DNA of 64,000 nucleotides, taken from positions 6,108,892-6,172,891 of the forward strand of contig NC_080734.1 in NCBI RefSeq assembly GCF_019097595.1. Direction: 5' to 3'. Below, piece by piece: positions 34,870-46,624 of the stretch. The first letter of the stretch is position 1. Every line of letters begins with the position of its first letter. Under the pieces are notes generated by a model. It searched no databases. It was not told where the DNA came from and saw only the letters and a program-made list of their open reading frames with translations. The position numbers were made by a program, and so were the translations under genes. This DNA comes from Hemibagrus wyckioides. Its lineage: Eukaryota > Chordata > Actinopteri > Siluriformes > Bagridae.

Positions 34870-35078
34870 TGCAATCAGCCATCCATTAATCAATCCATCC
34901 ATCAATCAATCTGTCTGTCCATCCATCCATCCATCCATCAATCTATCCATCCATTCATCCAGCCATCCGTCCGTCTGTCCGTCCATCCATCCAGCTATCT
35001 ATCCATCCATCCATCCATGTACCATCCAGCCATCCATCCAAGGGGACCAAAGGGGAACAAGACGTAGGAAAGACCATG

Positions 35079-35110
<32 letters not shown>

Positions 35111-35268
35111 CACAGACAATTTAGAGATGCCAAACAGTCTACAGCATGTCTTTGGACTGGGAGTGGAAACTGAAGTACATGAAGCACAGAGTGGAGGCAG
35201 AGATTGAACCCCCAAGTCAGAAAGTGTGAGGCAAACATGCTAACCACTAACCACTAAGCTTCTGTACC
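34870..35268 (-). repeat. tRNA-headed SINE with (ATCC)n tail and internal (CA)n
   Basis: On the minus strand the head at the right edge reads agcttagtggttagtggtta (A-box region), then gggggttcaatctctgcc (B-box region). The body has agtccaaagacatgctgtag, tttggcatctctaaattgtc, a CA/TG tract (35082-35110) and a long ATCC/ATCA array (34878-35040). Frames through the array (repeated [12 protein letters not shown] peptides) are not genes. Confidence 0.75.
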
Positions 35269-35577
35269 CCTAATGAACTACATTTCAAACCAAAATTCCT
35301 ATTTTAAGGCTTTCTTTGGGTGAGTTGTATCTCTTTTGAATGAAGAAATCAGGTATATCCAAATGAGATTCATTTTCATTTTAGTGAAAAGTCTTCAGTA
35401 TACAAGAAGAGGAAATTTGTGATAGCTGCTGAGAATTCTGCATTTGTGTATCTTTATGGCATAAATCATTTTTTTAATTTACAGAAATACCTCCGAAGCT
35501 CAGTTGTCTGTATTTTATACAGTACAAATGTTTAAAATGTTCTTCAGGTTTTGTTTTTTTAAGATCTCCAGATTTAG

Positions 35578-35945
35578 GACTCTTCATCTTTCCTCCAGTT
35601 CTCTTCACACGTTAGTTCAAGTTCTCACATTCGGCCTCTTCCACTGCGGCTGAAGCTTTTAACGGCGAGTTGAGTGAAAACTAGAGAACGACTTGTGACT
35701 GGAAGATTAATGTCTCGCTTTTGTCCTCGGTTTTCAGCGAAGCTCTCCTGTGTATTCTGTCAGAGCGAGAGTGACTCAGTGAGCAGCCTCTCCGTGTCTT
35801 GATGTCTACGCGATGTCACGTCATGTTCGCTAGTTTTCACTCAAGCTGCTGTAAAAGACTCGAGCAGAGTCAGAATGAGCGACTGTACTGACAGCTTCTC
35901 ATCCACGCTGAGCTTCAGGACGTCAGCGGAAAGAACTCCAGCACT
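35578..35945. repeat. Long imperfect fold-back element
   Basis: The core arm ttgagtgaaaactag (near 35674) is exactly inverted at about 35835. Complementarity continues outward with mismatches for roughly 150 bp on each side. For example, tccagttctcttcac near 35594 pairs with the region of gaaagaactccagc near 35930. The whole 370-bp segment can fold. It is richer in GC and CpG than its surroundings and encodes nothing obvious. Confidence 0.6.
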
Positions 35946-35949
35946 CATT

Positions 35950-37890
35950 CCTCTAGTTTTTATTTTAGTCTAAAGTGCTGAGTTGAGTTTATATGAACTG
36001 GCAGTTACCTCTGCTGGAGCGTTGCTTTATTTTTGGCAAGTTTTTCTGTTTTTACTTGAGGAATAATAAAAGACCCTGTTTCCATCTTTGCAACCCCATT
36101 CAAATTGTTGTTGAACTGTACACTATAATAACATAGCACACATTTATAATTAATTAATTAATAGAACTGTCAAACTATAATAATGAACATTGCAGTGACA
36201 CTCTCATGAGATAAAGTCTTACCAGAGCTGTTCTTATGGACTTTCAATACTCATGATGGGGATAATAACAGGATGGGGAGGATGGAACCACCCCAATAAT
36301 TAAAACTAGGAAAAAACCCTGAATATTTATAAGATATTAATGATTTCGTTTTGGTGGGGTTCTGTCTGTGTTTTGGATCGAAATGTTGCCTATTTGTGTT
36401 ATTTTGTCTTCATTAACAGCTGAAACAGGTTTTGTCTGTGTTGTGTCTATCTTCTCTCTCTGTATACTGTTTTTTTTTAATACATTCTTACCACACATCT
36501 CACTCATCCCCAACTAACAACCATTTTATCTTCGTTTAACCCTTCTATTACGACCCGACCTCAGACCAGGACACTACAAAGCATCTGTTTATTGAGTGAT
36601 AATGGTTTAATTATTTTACTGCGAACTGCACAGCAACTTGAGGGAGGATTTTAATGGTTTTGTTTACAATCACAAACCCAAGCCACACATTATCCTCCTT
36701 AATAATTTACAACCTGGAGTCATTTGGAAATCGGAGAACTGCAGGTTTTATGACGCCAAATGCGAAGCAAATGAGATTTACCTTGATAGAAGACGAAAGA
36801 AAACAAAGCCTGAGGGAAAAGAGAGGCAAACATGCTACATGGTGCCTTTTATTTAAACTAATTTATACATATAGCAGCATTTCGGAACGTAACAACAGGA
36901 GGGCAGTAAAACCAGCGTCTTCCTCTCTCACTCCTCGCTTTTATTCATGTGCGGATTACAAATGTTGTTCGTTTCCTTCCATTCGTATACACGTTGAATA
37001 TGGGTGCTTAGGTTTTTTTTTATTTTTTTGCTCTCTGTCTCTCAGTGTGTCTCCATCAGGAGCAGCAGGTGTGTATAGCAGGCCTTTAAATCCCAGCTTA
37101 TCCCCAGCAGGTGCGCACAACATAACGAGCCTCTGTAAGTGCAGGAAACGCGGTACGTCCGTGCCTCCAGCTGAGAAACACAAAAAAAGAAGTTCATATT
37201 GTGCGCGGTAACAGCTTGTAATATCGTTTAATTTGTTGTGCTGCTGCGGTATTGTGATGGGATCTACCCATTAATGCTTTGGCAGCAACCGCAGAGTATT
37301 TAGGGTTCAAAAATTCAAATCTAGTGCAAGACGGGAAGAAAATACGCTTTACAGTTCAGGAACAGGCTTTTTGTTCTTCATACTTTGCTTAGCAATAAAA
37401 AATAAAAAAAAAAGATAACATGATTTACTAATCCTGATCACTCCCGTGAACTCTGAGATAACCACATGCTCTGTTTCGCCTGGAAAATAAAATCAATATC
37501 ACTGCTAACCTACTGTACAGTACACCAAAGGAGTAATATGTCCAAATGATCAGTATTTTTACAACAGTAGACGAGACATACCTGGATGATGTGCTGCTTC
37601 GGTAAAAATTCTGCAAAATGGAGCTAATGGACACTGCGCTATACCATAAGGCAATGGGAGTGGCGTGGAAGAGCTGTGACAGTCAAAAAGAACAGAAGGC
37701 AGCTTGTCTGCTCTTTAAGTGTAAGTGCTATAGGTATAAATGTTGTTCCTTGTGGTTAAACTGTACTTGTTTAACAATGAGTAATAACAATTCTGAGTAA
37801 TTTATTAACTTGTTGAAGGTTTAAACAGGTTTTTGTGGTTATTAGGACATCATAAGTCGCATGACAATGCCAAGCTGGCAGATGCAGCAT
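35950..37890. other. No gene supported
   Basis: A 185-codon plus-strand frame at 36654-37211 and its overlapping antisense frame contain no domain signature and low-complexity serine/leucine text, so I leave them uncalled. The rest is AT-rich. Confidence 0.4.
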
Positions 37891-37892
37891 AG

Positions 37893-38078
37893 TGGGATGT
37901 GGTAGCTTAGTGGTTATGAACTTTGGACTACTGTTTAAAAGGTTGTGAGTTTGAATCCTAAGTCCACCAAGCTACCACTGCTGGGCCTCTGAGCAAGGCC
38001 TGTAACCTTCAGTTGTGTAAAATGAGATAAAAATGTAAGAAATCTCTGGATGAGGGCCAAATGCTGTAAATGTAGTAT
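37893..38078 (+). repeat. tRNA-headed SINE (family 1)
   Basis: Head tggtagcttagtggttatga and B-box region gtgagtttgaatcctaag. Body ccaagctaccactgctgggc. Tail ctctggatgagggccaaatg followed by ctgtaaatg. Confidence 0.75.
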
Positions 38079-38359
38079 TTGTAGTTTGCTTTCATTCTAC
38101 ACATGTATACTGATCACTATGTACTGTATTAACACTCGAGCAGTACGTACTGTATCAAATTCTGTAGGTATGCAATTTTGGACACAGCTAGTAAGTCAAC
38201 CACTGGCTATTGTGATACTAATTCTAAAGGTTTTCGTTGCACATAATGGAGCAAGACATGCACACTATATACCGATTCATAACCTATGGAGGTGATTGAG
38301 ACACCCACATTTATAGCTAGCAAGGTATTAGATGACACATTGACTATTTTTGCACTGAC

Positions 38360-39010
38360 TATGGAGACATGCTTGGCCAGTCCATCACCTTTACCCTCAG
38401 CTTCTTTAGCAAGGCAGTGGTCGTCTTGGAGGTGTGTTTGGGGTTGTTATCATGTTGGAACACTGCCCTGCGGCCCAGTCTCCGAAGGGAGGAGATCATG
38501 CTCTGCTTCAGTATGTCACAGTACATGTTGGCATTCATGGTTCCCTCAATGAACTGTAGCTCCCCAGTGCCGGCAGCACTCATGCAGGCCCAGACCATGA
38601 CACACCCACCATCATGACACGCTTGTCTTTGTACTCCTCACCTGGTTGCCGCCACACACGCTTGACACCATCTGAACCAAGTAAGTTTATCTTGGTCTCA
38701 TTGGACCACAGGACATGGTTCCAGTAATCCATGTCCTTAGTCTGCTTGTCTTCAGCAAACTGTATGTGGGCTTTCTTGTGCATCATCTTTAGTAGAGGCT
38801 TCCTTCTGGGACGACAGCCATGCAGACCAATTTGATGCAGTGTGTGGCGTACGGTCTGAGCACTGACAGGCTGACCCCCCACCCCTTCAACCTCTGCAGC
38901 AATGCTGGCAGCATTCATACGTCTATTTCCCACAGACAACCTCCGGATATGACTGAGTGTTGAACTTCCAGTGACCAGTATGAGAGAGTGTGAGAGCGAT
39001 AACACTACAT
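38360..39010 (-). pseudogene. Tc1-family transposase pseudogene (WSNETK variant)
   Basis: The N-terminal paired-like helices are absent. Recognisable sequence begins with LSHIRRLSVGNRRMNAASIA and runs through HQIGLHGCRPRRKPLLK. The first catalytic Asp is replaced by Asn (LWSNETKINLLG). After VWRQPGEEYKDK about 20 bases are missing and the frame shifts. It resumes in another frame as MVWACMSAAGTGELQFIEG and keeps the second Asp in FQHDNNPKHTSK. The Glu motif is lost through the truncation. Four independent defects make it inactive. Confidence 0.85.
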
Positions 39011-39329
39011 TTAACACAACTGCTCCCCATTTACACCTGAGACCTTGTAACACTAACGAGTCACATGACACCGGGGAGGGTAAATGTCTAATTGGGCCCA
39101 ATTTGGACATTTCCACTTAGGGGTGTAGTCACTTTTGTTGCCAATGGTTTAGACATTAATGGCTGTGTGTTGAGTTATTTTGAGGGGACGGCAAATTTAC
39201 ACTGTTATACAGGCTGGACACTCACTTTACATTGTAGCAGAGTGGCATTTCTTCAGTGTTGTCACATGAAAAGATATAATAAAATATTTACAAAAATGTC
39301 AGGGGTGTACTCACTTTTGTGAGATACTG
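38360..39329 (-). mobile_element. Tc1-like transposon, internally deleted and 3' truncated
   Basis: On the minus strand the element starts at 39329 with cagtatctcacaaaagtgag, preceded by TA. It runs through a roughly 220-bp terminal region (caatgtaaagtgagtgtcc, then gcaacaaaagtgactacacc) into transposase text. Homology stops at about 38360, directly after the SMSP residues, so the right terminus and the last part of the gene are missing. Confidence 0.85.
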
Positions 39330-39340
39330 TATATTACAGG

Positions 39341-39578
39341 AATTCAATTCAATTCAGTTTATTTGTATAGCGCTTTTAACAATGGACACTGCCTCAAAGC
39401 AGCTTTACAGAAGTATAGAAACGTCAAAAAAATTATGAAGTTTAAAGTTAAGTTACTATTTATCCCTAATGAGCAAGCCTGAGGTGACGCTGGCGAGGAA
39501 AAACTCCGTGAGACGACATGAGGAATAAACCTTGAAAGGAACCAGGCTTAGAAGGAAACCTCATCCTCATTTGGGATA
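39341..39578 (+). repeat. Dispersed repeat family Z, copy 2
   Basis: Order of blocks: tttatttgtatagcgctttt, aatggacactgcctcaaagc, tatccctaatgagcaagcct, gaggaaaaactccgtgagac, aaacctcatcctcatttggg. It lies 10 bp from the end of the Tc1 element. Confidence 0.85.
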
Positions 39579-39579
39579 G

Positions 39580-40172
39580 CTTAGACAAAATGAATAAGTA
39601 ATTTGGCAAGATATGTTTATAATTTCTTAAAGCTGAATTGTCAGTGTAAATTATAAGGAGCTGTTTGCTGGAATTCAATCACAGAGACTTTCTGAAGGCA
39701 CGTAGGCTCACTTCCTGTCACTCCTGTCATCACTGACAGATTTCCTGTTAGTTCTGAAGTGTAATTGACATTAACAGTGACAGACAACAGAGAAGGAACA
39801 CAGTAACAGACAAAACAAAAGCAATAAATAGAATTAATAGAGATCATAGAATATACAATAAGCTACAAACTATATAACAAACAGTACAGGAAACAAATTA
39901 TACAGTAAAAACTTAATGAAACTGTAGTATTTTAATGAGTGGAAACTCTGTATGAAAGTGCCTTGTGCATTTGGGTTAAATATCTCTTTTGTCTCTCATG
40001 TGATATAATGTGATATCTGATGGGATTTCCCAGACTGACAATTTTTGTTTTAGTGGTTTAACTGGGTTTAGTTTAATGTCAGTCAAGGTTTTTCATCAGT
40101 TTAGTGTCAAAAGTAAGTTTTGTTCAGCTAACCCTTCTCACCAGTACACAGGCATTCCAAAATTATAAAAAA
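39580..40172. other. No recognisable feature
   Basis: AT-rich single-copy-looking sequence. No coding block. Confidence 0.45.
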
Positions 40173-40177
40173 TATTT

Positions 40178-40678
40178 CTCAGACATTTTCAATCAGTGTA
40201 AAGAAATGAATGATGTTCAGGCTGCGAGTCTGACATAAAACGAGTCTGTCGGCTCTCAGTGTGTTTTAGACGTGAGTTTTTCCCTCTGTTGGAGAACCTT
40301 ACACAGAATTTTACTGGTTGAAGATGAAATTTGATCTGCTTTTTAGATGAATAAGCACTTGGGGCATCTCAGAGAGCAGAAATGGGTTTGATATCAACAT
40401 TTACTTTGAAGGCTGAAACATTTGTATGAAAAAAAATAACATTTAATATTTTTTGGACTTTTCTATGAACATATCGTGTCTAGTGTGCTAGAGAAAAACA
40501 GACAAAACACTTACAAAACACTGCAAATTCTGAACACACTGAGTGTCTACTTTCATTAGGGCTTCATTTTAACCACCACTGTGGAGTGAGACATGACAAA
40601 AACGTTCAATGCTTTACTCTGGACCCAAAAACAGGCACAAATTCCATTTTTTGCGCTCTGGGAAATGGTTTAAAAGGA
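40178..40678 (+). repeat. Unnamed dispersed repeat family X, copy D (longest)
   Basis: Order: ttttcaatcagtgtaaagaa, ccctctgttggagaacctta, cttggggcatctcagagagc, gagtgtctactttcattagg, ccactgtggagtgagacatg, aaattccattttttgcgctc. It includes a middle part that copies A-C lack or have lost. Confidence 0.8.
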
Positions 40679-40679
40679 C

Positions 40680-42080
40680 TATCCGTCATCTTCTGCATAC
40701 AACAGCTCACCAGCACCAATTTAAGAAGAAAGACTGTAGCTATAAATTAAGATAGAGGAAGAGAGAGGAATAGAAGTCTGGACCCACCACCATGTGAGTT
40801 TCATTACAGTAAAGCCTGTTCGTATCCTCGTGTATTGTTCAGCATGACTCAATAATCATAACACAACTAATAGGAAATATATAGTAAGTCTAGATCCAAG
40901 TTTAATGGCTTAAGAGCATTTTCCTGATTAAATACTGATAAATACGGATAAAATCCCCAGAATAGACTTCCACTGTGCCTAATAACGTGTTTATTGTATT
41001 ATGTTTTACAAGTAATGTTTCCGCCTTGCCACACGGGACGGTACCTCTTATAGGTTTATAGATTTCCTGTCTTTCTGACACTTCAGGAAATACCAAGCCT
41101 CTTCCCACAGATGTGACCCAGAATCCTGCGATAATCATCCTCACCCCGGGCCGCATCCCGTTCATGTTACACCGGATCTCAATGACTGGCCTGGATTCAT
41201 GACTAAAACCTCAGTAGGAAGGGATTCGGCATTCAGCTTCGGGCTTTACTCATAACAGGAAAATTGGTATTATTTGTACAAAGCTGGCCTATTTTAGTGT
41301 TATTTGAAACCGTCTGAACCAAAGAGTGTAATTTCATTTGGTAATTTCATGCATTAGGGGCTCTCCTAATCTTCTGCCTAGCGTGACTGATGGGTAGGTC
41401 GTGAGGATTCAGAAACTGCTCTCTTCAGGCCAGAATAAAAGTGGTGGGAACGAAGAGATCAATAGCTGGCAGTGCACTGTGTGAGTGTGTGTGTGTGTGT
41501 GTGTGTTACAGCATAGACTGACTTCTCTCAGAGTTACACACTGTAACAGTGAGCAGCTGTGTCGAGTTAAGAGCACCGCTTCATCAACTGCCAACCGTGC
41601 TTGGCTGAGTTTTTCCCCCTTCTCCCGCACTCGTCTCGAATCTCGACAGCGCATGTCACCATTATAGAGTTATCAAAGTGTACCAACTAATGTGCCAAGA
41701 CAGAACGGAGATGAGTCAAAGGCTTCGCCATTGTCATTCAGCGTGTGTTGTCGCTATCAGATTGCGCAGCTTTTCTAAGCAGAGATCCGAATCCCTGAGG
41801 CCAAATAATTATAAAGTAACGCTATCAGACTGAGCTTTGTGCTGGATGAACAGGATTCGGATGTTCTGTATTCGCTACGCAAGGAAATCTGCTTGCTCAA
41901 CACTAGAATCAGGCATGCGTTTCAAACCGTTTTCCTCTCTGTCCTTTTTCTACTAACTGAGTAGTTTTACATGTCAGAGGAATTCCCAGCTAGTTCTTAC
42001 CTAGCAAAGAGCAGGTTCTTCATCTGGATTAATACCACAGCTTGGTCAGATGGAATTGATTAATTTTCTACACCAGCAGC
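40680..42080. other. No gene supported; (GT)n at 41479-41505
   Basis: A stretch at 41090-41260 is open in more than one frame and follows a splice-acceptor-like ttctgacacttcag, but the translation matches nothing I know. The TG microsatellite is the only clear feature. Confidence 0.4.
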
Positions 42081-42084
42081 TACG

Positions 42085-42118
42085 GACAAAAGTACATGAA
42101 CACCTCACCCTCATGTGT
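42085..42118. repeat. Solo Tc1-type terminal fragment
   Basis: ggacaaaagtacatgaacac followed by ctcaccctcatgtg resembles the ACACTATATGGCC-type terminus at 23230, without any interior. Confidence 0.4.
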
Positions 42119-42164
42119 ATTTATTTAACTTCAAACTCCAGATTTAGTTCCTATTTTACATGTA

Positions 42165-42345
42165 AAATTTTCATTTACATTTTGCAGATGCTCTTATCCA
42201 GATTGTATCGCATTTTATACAACTGAGCATTAAGGGCTTTGTTCAGGGGCCCAGAGGTGGCAGCTTGGTGGTTCTGGGGTTAGAACTCAGAACCTTCTGA
42301 CCAGTAATCCAACACCTAAACCACTAAATTCCCACAGTTTACACT
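42165..42345 (-). repeat. tRNA-headed SINE (family 1)
   Basis: On the minus strand: a head with aatttagtggtttaggtgtt, aaggttctgagttctaacccc, a body with tgccacctctgggc and gaacaaagcccttaatg, and a tail with ctggataagagcatctgc. Confidence 0.65.
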
Positions 42346-42486
42346 ATTTAATCAAACATGCTAAAACCTGCTCATGTTCAGAGAAATCAGAGACTGCCTG
42401 GAGCGTTAACGTTCAAAGTGTTGGCACTTTCAGAGTGTTACAAGTGTTATATCCTGCTTTAAAGTGCTTGTTGATTCATAAGGCCA

Positions 42487-42510
42487 ACACACACACACAC
42501 ACACACACAA
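42487..42510. repeat. (CA)n microsatellite
   Basis: Twelve CA units. Confidence 0.95.
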
Positions 42511-43073
42511 GGAGGTTTTTCTCATTTTTGCCAGCTTGATTTCTTAAACACATGTAGTTGTTTTTAACACTGATTCATTAAAATGTATTGTATTATATAA
42601 AATATTATATTAATACATTTTAGGCATGATATGGACTTTATAAGCTGTGTATCTTTTGTTTTGTTTTTTTAAATGGGTTAGTTTGGGGGGATGGATTTGC
42701 TTTGGATCTGGCAACCTTGTATTATAGTTATACAGCAGGTGATATTAATCCTCAAGATGTTAAAATAATATTTTCAATCTTTCTACATCAGCAGTAATAG
42801 TCTAATAAGTTGGTCGTTTTGTTGATCCGCTCGACACGCTAACTGGAAATAAGTTGGTTTAAGAGGGCGTGTGAGGGAACAGCGCCACAAAGTCTTAGTG
42901 GCCAAAAATATATTACACCCGTAGTGTTTTAGCGCTACCATAGAGAATGAATGGGAAACGGTTTAGGGAGTTTTAGCTCAAGAGGCAAAAATCAAGCGCA
43001 CACACCGGCCTCAGTGTTAGACTGGTATGTATACCTTTCAAAAAGGATACAAAATCCCCATCGTTTCAGCGCC

Positions 43074-43145
43074 TCCTCGTTAGTATAGTGGACAGTATCT
43101 CCGCCTGTCACGCGGAAGACCGGGGTTCGATTCCCCGACGGGGAG
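43074..43145 (+). tRNA. tRNA-Asp (GTC)
   Basis: This 72-nt gene folds as a cloverleaf. The acceptor arm pairs tcctcgt with acgggga, one pair being T-G, and the discriminator base is G. The D arm holds an A box, tagtatagtgg. The anticodon arm is tccgc-ctgtcac-gcgga with anticodon GTC. The T arm, with B box ggttcgattcc, is intact. The first anticodon-stem pair is T-A where vertebrate tRNA-Asp usually has C-G, so both sides changed together. A run of eight T residues at 43156-43163 is a good Pol III terminator. No intron and no encoded CCA, as expected for a eukaryotic nuclear gene. It stands alone, with no tRNA neighbours in the window. Confidence 0.97.
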
Positions 43146-43155
43146 ACACAAAATG

Positions 43156-43163
43156 TTTTTTTT
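43156..43163 (+). terminator. Pol III terminator of tRNA-Asp
   Basis: Run of eight T residues, 11 bp after the end of the tRNA. Confidence 0.85.
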
Positions 43164-43224
43164 AAATACTTATTTTTGGTGGGATATGGACTTTATAAGC
43201 TTTTTGGTTTTACTGGTACCTGCC

Positions 43225-43262
43225 AGTATTAAAGCAGGTGGTTTTAATGTTATGGCTGATAT
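43225..43262 (-). repeat. Solo Tc1-type terminal fragment
   Basis: aggtggttttaatgttatgg followed by ctgatat is the usual outer end of a fish Tc1 family. No transposase is attached on its inner side. Confidence 0.5.
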
Positions 43263-43772
43263 CTTAGATGACTGGGTCAGTAATATATTCTACATCTCAG
43301 CACACTCTGTCCTGGGCTGACTGCGGCCCTTGGCTGTCACCATTTGTTTATGACCTCATCTTATTACCATGATATCTTTTGTTTTGTGCTAGAAATTCTT
43401 TTCTGTTCTGTTTTGAAAACATGTGCTGAACACAGACACTCAGTGACAGTTCCATCTTCCGTATCTTAGATAGGTCTTTTCGTAGTAAACTCGCAAAACT
43501 GCCAGGGAACACGTCAACCACCACGTCTGTCTCTGCTGACATATTTTTTTTACCTATAGATAATAATGAAGACTATACATTTCCGATCACTGTGTCTGCG
43601 TGGTTCTTTAGCATCTCTTCCCTGAATTCAGCTCTGGAGGCAGCGGCAGCAGCGCGACTCAGGTTTCTTCTCAGAGTGAACCCGAAAATTCTAACAGCGT
43701 CCAGGATATAATCGGGAGGTACCTAACAAAAGAAGTCCAAGCCAGAACAGCCAATGAGCAGTCAGCAGTGCC

Positions 43773-43860
43773 TAAGGTTCATTGATGCACATTGTGAGCC
43801 AAGGCTTGTCTGCCTGGTCCAAACCCATCAGAAGAGCTAGCACAAATAGCCGAAAACACA
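43773..43860 (+). pseudogene. Tc1 transposase fragment (linker region)
   Basis: The plus strand translates as FIDAHCEPRLVCLVQTHQKS before a stop, matching the RLIDARGERRLARVVRSN-type linker of the same Tc1 family as the copies at 17415 and 26154. It is oriented opposite to the C-terminal fragment that begins 95 bp to the right. Confidence 0.65.
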
Positions 43861-43954
43861 TTCTCAAATATTTTACTGCCACATATTAGTTTCTGTGAAA
43901 ATAAAAGTAAAATCAAAGTGACGTGTTTAATGAATAAAATCAGCACTGATCTGT

Positions 43955-44440
43955 TTAGGCATGAACTGCACAATATCTCTGAATATGTGCTGTGGTATTT
44001 GGCATTAAGACATTAGCACCAGTTCCTGTAAGCTGTGAGGTAGGGGCCACCATGGTTCCAGTTAGCTGTGAGGTAGGGGCCATCATGGTTCCTGTAAGCT
44101 GTGAGGTAGGGGTCACCATGGTTCCTGTAAGCTGTGAGGTAGGGGCCACCATGGTTCCAGTTAGCTGTGAGGTAGGGGCCACCATGGTTCCAGTTAGCTG
44201 TGAGGTAGGGGCCATCATGGTTCCTGTAAGCTGTGAGGTAGGGGTCACCATGGTTCCTGTAAGCTGTGAGGTAGGGGCCACCATGGTTCCTATAAGCTGT
44301 GAGGTAGGGGCCACCATGGTTTGCCCAGCACACCCCACAGATTGTTTGGTCTGATTTAAATATGAGGAATTTGGAGTCTGAACTCTTATCATATTCCTCA
44401 TACCATTCCTGACCAATTTTACAGTGTGACAGTTCCATTA
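43955..44440 (-). pseudogene. Tc1 transposase C-terminal pseudogene containing an expanded minisatellite
   Basis: On the minus strand, reading from 44440: gtcaggaatggtatgaggaa (family VQEWFEEH), then caatctgtggggtgtgctgg (family HLWDVLDK), then nine copies of a 33-bp unit equal to the family's PPRNLQ-coding stretch, then gtcttaatgccaaataccac (family LGARYHS/WCQIP region), ending near catgcc. Order and orientation agree with a normal transposase except that one short coding block is present nine times. Both element ends are missing. The open frames of 120-153 codons crossing it exist because 33 is a multiple of three; they are not genes. Confidence 0.8.
44023..44319. repeat. Minisatellite, exactly 9 x 33 bp, with 4-unit higher-order period
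   Basis: Unit text starts ttcctgtaagctgtgaggta and ends ccaccatgg. Variants are ttccagttag versus ttcctgtaag at the start, and ccacc, ccatc or tcacc before atgg. The variant order is C, A-B-C-D, A-B-C-E, so units 2-5 and 6-9 repeat as 132-bp blocks. No length variation between units. Confidence 0.95.
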
Positions 44441-44444
44441 GGTA

Positions 44445-45135
44445 TGGGCATCAGGAAATACCTTTGCTAAGAAAAGGTGTATTTGGCCTTCAAGATCTTT
44501 CATTTCCTATTGATTAGCATGCATGCTGAATAATTTCATGCTTAGTATAACTTTGTATGGTTTATGTAGTACAGTGGTCATCATGTTTGCCTTGCACGTG
44601 AAAGGTCCTAGATTTAAAAGCAAGCAGAAAAACATTTGATGTTTTGTTCACGTGCATGACTGAGAGAAATTTCATGCTGCTTATAGGGAACACATCTTAT
44701 TCAAAAACAGCCTCACAATATCTAACCGTTTCCTCAATACACTAGTTGTGTACACATACACACACCCATTCATTTAATGTTGTGGAAACTGGTTAGTTTT
44801 TGTAGTCAGTTCAATTACAACAGCTATGAGGCGCGCGTCCACATAACCAAAGTACATGTAACTCACCTGCATGTACAATACGTCACTGTCCATTGTCATG
44901 TTTGCAAATTCAGTACTGTTAATACATGTAACATAATTAGCCGTCACATTCTATCACCTCTTCTTATTGCTTATTATTTCTAATAGTTCTTTTTTTTTTT
45001 AAAGTTAGTTCATAAAGTTCATAGATTATTCATATGCACGGTCTAGGAGAAACTGGGTTTTCATTTCACTGCAAGTTGTATAATGTATATTATATATATA
45101 TATATAAAGTATGTACTAAGTATTAGACATGGTTC
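44445..45135. other. No recognisable gene
   Basis: AT-rich, with a T11 run near 44990 and a short TA array at 45088-45106. Confidence 0.45.
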
Positions 45136-45400
45136 CACTGTGCCGTGCAAAAGTATTCACCCCCCTTGGCATTTTTCATGTTTTGTTGCCTCACAACCTG
45201 CCAGTAAAATGGATTGTTTGAAAGTTTGCATCATTTCATTTACAGAACATCCCTACAACTTTGAAGATGTGATTTTTTTATTATTGTGAAGCAAACAACA
45301 AATAGGACAAAATAACAGAAAACTTCAGCGTGCATAACTATTCACCCCCCTAAAGTCAGTACTTTGTAGAGCCACCTTTTGCGGCAATTACAGCTGCAAG

Positions 45401-46624
<1,224 letters not shown>

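Noticed and set aside
34819..35215. Frames with SIHPSIHQ or WMDGWIDS repeats
   Set aside because: Translation of the ATCC array at the SINE tail.
36654..37211. 185-codon plus-strand frame
   Set aside because: No recognisable domain, overlapping antisense frames of similar length, and no splice or promoter support. Length alone is not enough in a window this large.
41090..41265. Exon-like open stretch after ttctgacacttcag
   Set aside because: The translation matches nothing I recognise, and there is no second exon in compatible phase nearby.
44023..44319. Regularly spaced 33-bp repeat resembling a CRISPR array
   Set aside because: Units are contiguous with no spacers between them, and the genome is eukaryotic.
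43955..44438. Frames of 120-153 codons with an 11-residue repeat (APTSQLTGTMV-like)
   Set aside because: They result from the 33-bp minisatellite, whose length is a multiple of three. The underlying sequence is a dead transposase.
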